Shown here: piece after piece, positions 8,504 to 10,969 of the stretch | Numbering within the stretch: the first letter of the stretch is position 1 | Layout: every line of letters starts with the position of its first letter | Source: Gammaproteobacteria bacterium | GTDB taxonomy: Bacteria > Pseudomonadota > Gammaproteobacteria > DSM-16500 | Reading direction: 5' to 3' | Assembly: GCA_004322325.1 (NCBI GenBank) | Contig: SCTP01000089.1 | Location: forward strand, 1-10,969 | DNA length: 10,969 nucleotides | Notes under the pieces: generated by a model | The model's input: only the letters and a program-made list of their open reading frames with translations | What the model was told of the DNA's origin: nothing | The model's database searches: none | Position numbers and translations under genes: made by a program

Positions 8504-9019
8504 TTATTTCTCTTTGTCTTTTAACGATTCCAACACACGGAAAGGGTTTTTCGCTTTCACTTCTTCCCAGCCGGAATCGACCAAAGGCAACTTCAATTTA
8601 CATTGATCAGGCTCATGTTTAGGGATAATTGGCAGGTTTAAGAGAATTTCATCTTCGATGAGTTCTCGTAAGGCCAAACTACCCTCTTTTGCCATGGCTG
8701 GCTCATAATGCGCTGGCAATGCATTTTCTTCGTCCAGGTTTTTAACAATCCCTAAGACAAAGTCCGATATTATTTCACAAGTTAATGGTTCCATACAACG
8801 TTGGCACTGGAGTGACAGCGTCGCATCAAGGTGGCCTTTTAAGAAGGTAATACCTTGCTCATCCACCCCGAAATGGAGATGCACCATCACGCGTCCCTCG
8901 GTTGAGGTCAGCGCGGCACTCAAACGCGTCATATCGCTTATCCGCACGGCGCCATCGACCTGCAAGGCTTGGTCAGCGTAGCGATACGGATCTATATGTT
9001 CAGGTATGAATTTTTCCAT
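8504..9019 (-). CDS. yceD: YceD family protein (DUF177), 23S rRNA accumulation factor
   Basis: The 171-residue protein belongs to the YceD/DUF177 family, linked in E. coli and in plants to accumulation of 23S rRNA. The family hallmark, the CQRCMEPL motif with Cys72 and Cys75, is present. So are the acidic [15 protein letters not shown] segment (121-135) and the closing [10 protein letters not shown] place the start at the ATG at 9017-9019. The same frame stays open to an ATG at 9142, but the extra 41 residues do not look like the family and the reading would cover a near-consensus promoter. No Shine-Dalgarno precedes 9019. The promoter predicts the transcript to begin at this ATG, so initiation is probably leaderless. 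Family call is strong; the molecular role of YceD is not fully known. Confidence 0.92.
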   Translation of the reverse strand: MEKFIPEHIDPYRYADQALQVDGAVRISDMTRLSAALTSTEGRVMVHLHFGVDEQGITFLKGHLDATLSLQCQRCMEPLTCEIISDFVLGIVKNLDEENALPAHYEPAMAKEGSLALRELIEDEILLNLPIIPKHEPDQCKLKLPLVDSGWEEVKAKNPFRVLESLKDKEK

Positions 9020-9025
9020 CCGCGC

Positions 9026-9054
9026 ATTGTAGGGAGGCTGATTCGCGGTGTCAA
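9026..9054 (-). promoter_or_regulatory. Strong sigma70 promoter of the yceD-rpmF-plsX-fab operon
   Basis: On the minus strand a perfect TTGACA -35 (9049-9054) is followed by exactly 17 bp and TACAAT (9026-9031), five of six -10 bases. The six bases after the -10 are GCGCGG, a GC-rich discriminator of the sort linked to ppGpp/DksA control of ribosomal promoters. Seven bases past the -10 falls on the A of the yceD ATG at 9019. Confidence 0.88.
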
Positions 9055-9141
9055 ATGTTCTGAAGGAGGATGGCAAAGATTTCAAGTACTTAGCATTGTC
9101 AAGAGAAAAATTCGCTTTTTTAGTTGGGAAAAAGATGAACA

Positions 9142-9161
9142 TTTAAGATTATCTTAAGGTT
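9142..9161 (+). promoter_or_regulatory. Candidate PmrA-type operator (tandem TTAA repeat)
   Basis: Two 9-bp direct repeats, TTTAAGATT (9142-9150) and CTTAAGGTT (9153-9161), are separated by AT, so the TTAA cores lie 11 bp apart. This is the architecture of the PmrA box described for Legionella and Coxiella Dot/Icm genes (cTTAATatT-N2-cTTAATatT). I count 7 of 9 matches in each half. Ten bases downstream is GATATT (9172-9177), a possible -10 in the position expected for an activator overlapping the -35 region. Binding is inferred only. Confidence 0.55.
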
Positions 9162-9171
9162 TGAAAAATAA

Positions 9172-9177
9172 GATATT
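9172..9177 (+). promoter_or_regulatory. Possible activator-dependent -10 element
   Basis: GATATT lies 10 bp after the tandem repeat and would start RNA near 9184, just ahead of the GAGGG ribosome site. An alternative -10, TATAAA at 9182-9187, would leave almost no leader. No consensus -35 stands in front, which fits a promoter needing an activator. Confidence 0.35.
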
Positions 9178-9192
9178 TTTATATAAAAATAC

Positions 9193-9208
9193 GAGGGTAA
9201 ATTGCTTG
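9193..9208 (+). promoter_or_regulatory. Ribosome binding site that decides the start of the membrane protein gene
   Basis: GAGGG (9193-9197) is separated by 8 nt from TTG at 9206-9208. The earlier in-frame TTG at 9161 has AAGG only one base away and lies within the tandem operator repeat, upstream of the likely transcript start, so 9206 is preferred. Confidence 0.6.
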
Positions 9209-10690
9209 TCTTCTCCATTAGACGATTTAGAAGGAAAATTCCAACAACTACAAACTAGCCTTCAAAATAATTTTTCGCTTAGTGAAAAAGAAGCGCTCGC
9301 TTTTCCCATCCGCGAGTCATCTGAGCTAGATCCAGCCAGCAAAGAAGTGAGAATCGCTCATGAAATTCGCCTGATCTGCTTAGAGGAACTAATAAAAGCC
9401 TATTATTATGGGGAATATACTTATTATAAAGATAGAATACAAACTACAAAAGAAATCGCCATCAACTTAACTAAAGTTCAAGAACTTGAAAAGAAAGCGA
9501 ATACGCTTCGGAAAGGGTTAAACTTAGAACCCAAAAAATCACTCATCACAGAAACTGACAGATCTCTTTCTTGGCTAAGCAAGCTAATGCAACCAGCCTA
9601 TGATGCATTTCCATGGGGAAATGAGCCGCGCCTTTTCCTTATGCGTGCCTTACGGTGGGCGAGTATTGCCATTCAAGGGGTTAATAAAGCTTATAACCAT
9701 CGAGCAACTCAAGCTATTTTGAAAGGTTTTAGTCTTGTTTATAATCATCCTATTACCCAATTCATTTTAACTGCTTCTGGCCTCATTTACGGGATACGGA
9801 TAGCACTTAACTTAATCAAAGTGGCAGCCGCGACTTTTTTTCCAAAAACAAAGAAAGATAAAGAGCGTGGCACCTGGAAACGATTAAAGCTTGCCTTTCT
9901 TCAACCAGATGTTCTCTCGCAAAACCTCAATGATTTTGTATGGGGCGGAATTAATTTAGCACTGATGATGCTAACAGGTGGTTTTTACCTTATTGCAGCA
10001 CCTATCGCCAAGCCCATTATTCAGGGAACGGTGTCCCTTGTGGTAAAAGCTGTTGCTAGTCTAAGTCAGTTTCTTTTCGATGTGGTGTTCGACCGACATA
10101 AGAAAAAGAAATACGTGAGTCCATTTGACTCCGCAGCAAAGAAATTAGCAGATATAGAGACAACGTTGCCACCCGGATTACTTAAAGTCACCCAGAACGA
10201 GCTACAATACAGGCGGGAAGCCGAAAACCATTCTCGGGGACAGCAACTCACTTCTAGCGCTTCCATTTTAATCGGCATGATCTTTTGGTTCTCTCCTTCC
10301 TTAGCTACTGCTTGCCGTGCAGTGATACCGCCTCTCGCTTCTCTCGTCATACAGGGAATTGGCGCTACTTTTGCATGGTTTGGAAGTATTTATGGAGGAT
10401 TTGGCAGGAAGATAGCAAATTTATTTAAAAAGACACCTAAAGAGATTAAACCGGTTGCGGCAAATGCTACATCATCTACTGACGCAACCCTTCGCCCCCA
10501 GCTTAAAAAAAGCCAACCTATAGATGCCCCATCTCAATCAAAGCCCAGCGCTCTTCCCCACTCCGAACCTAGCAGCCTTGAGTCTAAGCCACGACTTTCA
10601 CGTACCATATCTACAACCTTTTTTTCATTACCCCCCGCAGTTATTCAACGACCACCGGGATTTGCTGCCCCTAAGAATACTCCAAGCTAA
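9206..10690 (+). CDS. Uncharacterised multi-pass membrane protein, candidate PmrA-regulated effector
   Basis: I do not recognise this protein of about 494 residues. Residues 1-130 are soluble, charged and helix-prone, with a tyrosine cluster (AYYYGEYTYY, 65-74) and a Lys/Glu-rich stretch that could form a coiled coil (85-105). A tandem 16-residue repeat beginning YNH lies at 163-194. Hydrophobic segments appear at about 184-212, 244-268, 271-295 and 351-400 (the last long enough for two helices). They are separated by basic loops (KTKKDKERGTWKRLK at 214-228, DRHKKKK at 296-302). Residues 419-494 are rich in Pro, Ser, Thr and Ala and probably disordered. There is no signal peptide and no enzymatic motif. 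The gene stands alone, divergent from yceD and 164 bp before nrdA. The TTG start is inferred; a start at 9161 would add 15 residues. A secreted Dot/Icm substrate is one reading; an ordinary inner-membrane protein is another. Confidence 0.8.
   Translation: MSSPLDDLEGKFQQLQTSLQNNFSLSEKEALAFPIRESSELDPASKEVRIAHEIRLICLEELIKAYYYGEYTYYKDRIQTTKEIAINLTKVQELEKKANTLRKGLNLEPKKSLITETDRSLSWLSKLMQPAYDAFPWGNEPRLFLMRALRWASIAIQGVNKAYNHRATQAILKGFSLVYNHPITQFILTASGLIYGIRIALNLIKVAAATFFPKTKKDKERGTWKRLKLAFLQPDVLSQNLNDFVWGGINLALMMLTGGFYLIAAPIAKPIIQGTVSLVVKAVASLSQFLFDVVFDRHKKKKYVSPFDSAAKKLADIETTLPPGLLKVTQNELQYRREAENHSRGQQLTSSASILIGMIFWFSPSLATACRAVIPPLASLVIQGIGATFAWFGSIYGGFGRKIANLFKKTPKEIKPVAANATSSTDATLRPQLKKSQPIDAPSQSKPSALPHSEPSSLESKPRLSRTISTTFFSLPPAVIQRPPGFAAPKNTPS
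9692..9787 (+). repeat. Tandem 16-residue repeat inside the membrane protein
   Basis: Two adjacent 48-bp units encode YNHRATQAILKGFSLV and YNHPITQFILTASGLI. Eight of 16 positions are identical (Y, N, H, T, Q, I, L, L), with the pattern YNHxxTQxIL shared. The DNA copies have diverged, so this is an old duplication or a structural helix repeat, not a recent expansion. Confidence 0.6.
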
Positions 10691-10720
10691 CATTCTCTTT
10701 TCTCCCCTTGCCTTCTGACG

Positions 10721-10737
10721 CAAGATACATTATCTTG
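10721..10737 (+). terminator. AT-rich hairpin after the membrane protein gene, possible weak terminator
   Basis: A perfect 7-bp stem, CAAGATA-CAT-TATCTTG, lies 31 bp beyond the stop codon. It has only two G:C pairs and is followed by TTATCTTAA, not an uninterrupted T run. It may be a weak terminator, an mRNA-stabilising hairpin or an operator. Confidence 0.3.
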
Positions 10738-10756
10738 TTATCTTAATACAGAAAAA

Positions 10757-10804
10757 CAACTACATATTGTGGTTTTGCTGTTTTGCCACCACAATTCCCG
10801 TATT
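10757..10804 (+). promoter_or_regulatory. Candidate NrdR operator pair upstream of nrdA
   Basis: CAACTACATATTGTGG (10757-10772) matches the NrdR box consensus acaCwAtATaTwGtgt at 12 of 16 positions by my count. A second, half-degenerate box begins with CCACAAT at 10789, 32 bp on from the first and so in the usual helical register. The inner halves form an 8-bp inverted repeat, ATTGTGGT (10766-10773) and ACCACAAT (10788-10795). NrdR is the repressor of bacterial ribonucleotide reductase genes, so the location fits, but the right half of box 2 is poor. Confidence 0.42.
10766..10795. repeat. 8-bp inverted repeat with 14-bp spacer
   Basis: ATTGTGGT and ACCACAAT are perfect reverse complements around a 14-bp spacer. 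No T tract follows, which argues against a terminator; the arms coincide with the inner NrdR half-sites. Confidence 0.7.
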
Positions 10805-10854
10805 AAGTATTTGATTATTTATTTAGATTAATTTGCTGCGGAGAAAAGATAAAC

Positions 10855-10969
10855 ATGGACATCCAACCAACTTCTCAAATGAACCATGCGACACCCCATT
10901 TAGATATTCCCCATCTCGCTCCGGGGCATATTAAAGTTATCCGCCGAAATGGCACCGTTACCCCCTTCG
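10855..10969 (+). CDS. nrdA: Ribonucleoside-diphosphate reductase alpha subunit, N-terminal fragment
   Basis: Thirty-eight codons are visible before the window ends. After a polar leader of about 24 residues comes the sequence APGHIKVIRRNGTVTPF, the first strand of an ATP-cone. This is the allosteric activity domain at the N terminus of class Ia ribonucleotide reductase alpha chains; leader plus APG(Q/H)-(L/I)-(K/R)-VI(K/R)RNG is the pattern in many gammaproteobacterial NrdA proteins. The enzyme makes deoxyribonucleoside diphosphates with its NrdB partner. GGAGA (10840-10844) lies 10 nt before the ATG; a second Met at codon 9 is less well placed. Other ATP-cone proteins (NrdR, NrdD, NrdJ) are possible but fit less well. 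The radical and active-site residues are outside the window. Confidence 0.83.
   Translation, partial: MDIQPTSQMNHATPHLDIPHLAPGHIKVIRRNGTVTPF

Noticed and set aside
9064..9072. AAGGAGG followed by ATG on the plus strand
   Set aside because: The ATG abuts the Shine-Dalgarno-like sequence, and no start codon with workable spacing opens a credible gene.
9097..9102. Second TTGACA on the minus strand as another yceD promoter
   Set aside because: No acceptable -10 lies 16-18 bp downstream (TCTTTG region), so a single hexamer is not enough.
9020..9142. N-terminal extension of yceD by 41 codons to an ATG at 9142
   Set aside because: The added residues do not resemble the family, the region contains a near-perfect sigma70 promoter for the shorter form, and the family length is about 170 residues.
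9161..9205. Earlier TTG start for the membrane protein at 9161
   Set aside because: It overlaps the tandem operator repeat, its AAGG is only one base away, and a well-spaced GAGGG favours TTG at 9206. It remains possible if transcription starts upstream.
10066..10350. Minus-strand open frame inside the membrane protein gene
   Set aside because: It is antisense to a continuous 494-codon frame and has no promoter or ribosome site that I can see.
10524..10718. Plus-strand frame overlapping the end of the membrane protein gene
   Set aside because: It is an out-of-frame reading of the Pro/Ser-rich tail, which naturally gives few stops.
10731..10750. Second PmrA-like site (CTTG...CTTAATA) after the membrane protein gene
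   Set aside because: The cores are 8 bp apart instead of 11 and the first half lacks TTAA.
10766..10800. Inverted repeat before nrdA as a Rho-independent terminator
   Set aside because: The loop is long (14 nt) and the stem is followed by TCCCG, with no T tract.

Overview
The window looks like chromosome from a gammaproteobacterium of moderate G+C, most likely a member of the order Legionellales (Legionella/Coxiella/Aquicella type). The lineage call is an inference. It rests on the classic gammaproteobacterial yceD-rpmF-plsX-fabHDG-acpP-fabF gene order, on protein motifs of that class, and on a tandem TTAA repeat resembling the PmrA box that controls Dot/Icm genes in Legionella and Coxiella. 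No gene in the window proves the genus.

Positions 1-9019 hold one long, tightly packed set of minus-strand genes. Read in the direction of transcription they are yceD, rpmF, plsX, fabH, fabD, fabG, acpP, fabF, mltG, tmk, holB and tatD (cut by the left edge). Most junctions overlap by 1-14 nt or are separated by less than 40 nt. The main exception is the 83-bp gap in front of acpP, which contains a plausible internal promoter. The cluster joins a ribosomal protein and an rRNA-accumulation factor to the start and elongation of fatty acid synthesis, and then to peptidoglycan termination (MltG), dTMP kinase, the DNA polymerase III delta-prime subunit and a TatD-type nuclease. It is a growth-linked housekeeping operon. 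A near-consensus sigma70 promoter (TTGACA, 17 bp, TACAAT) stands directly before yceD and would start the mRNA at the yceD ATG itself, giving a leaderless message with a GC-rich discriminator. The pabC and pilZ genes that interrupt this cluster in some relatives are absent.

Positions 9020-9205 are a divergent intergenic region. Besides the yceD promoter it carries two 9-bp direct repeats 11 bp apart (TTTAAGATT and CTTAAGGTT), placed where an OmpR-family activator would sit upstream of a weak -10.

Positions 9206-10690 (plus strand) encode a roughly 494-residue membrane protein that I do not recognise. It has a soluble Tyr- and Lys-rich N-terminal part, a short 16-residue tandem repeat, several hydrophobic segments separated by lysine-rich loops, and a Pro/Ser-rich C-terminal tail. 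With the PmrA-like box it is the best candidate for something new here: a possible PmrA-regulated Dot/Icm substrate or other host-interaction membrane protein.

Positions 10691-10854 are a second regulatory gap with an AT-rich hairpin and a candidate NrdR operator. They lead into the first 38 codons of nrdA (class Ia ribonucleotide reductase alpha chain), which runs off the right edge.
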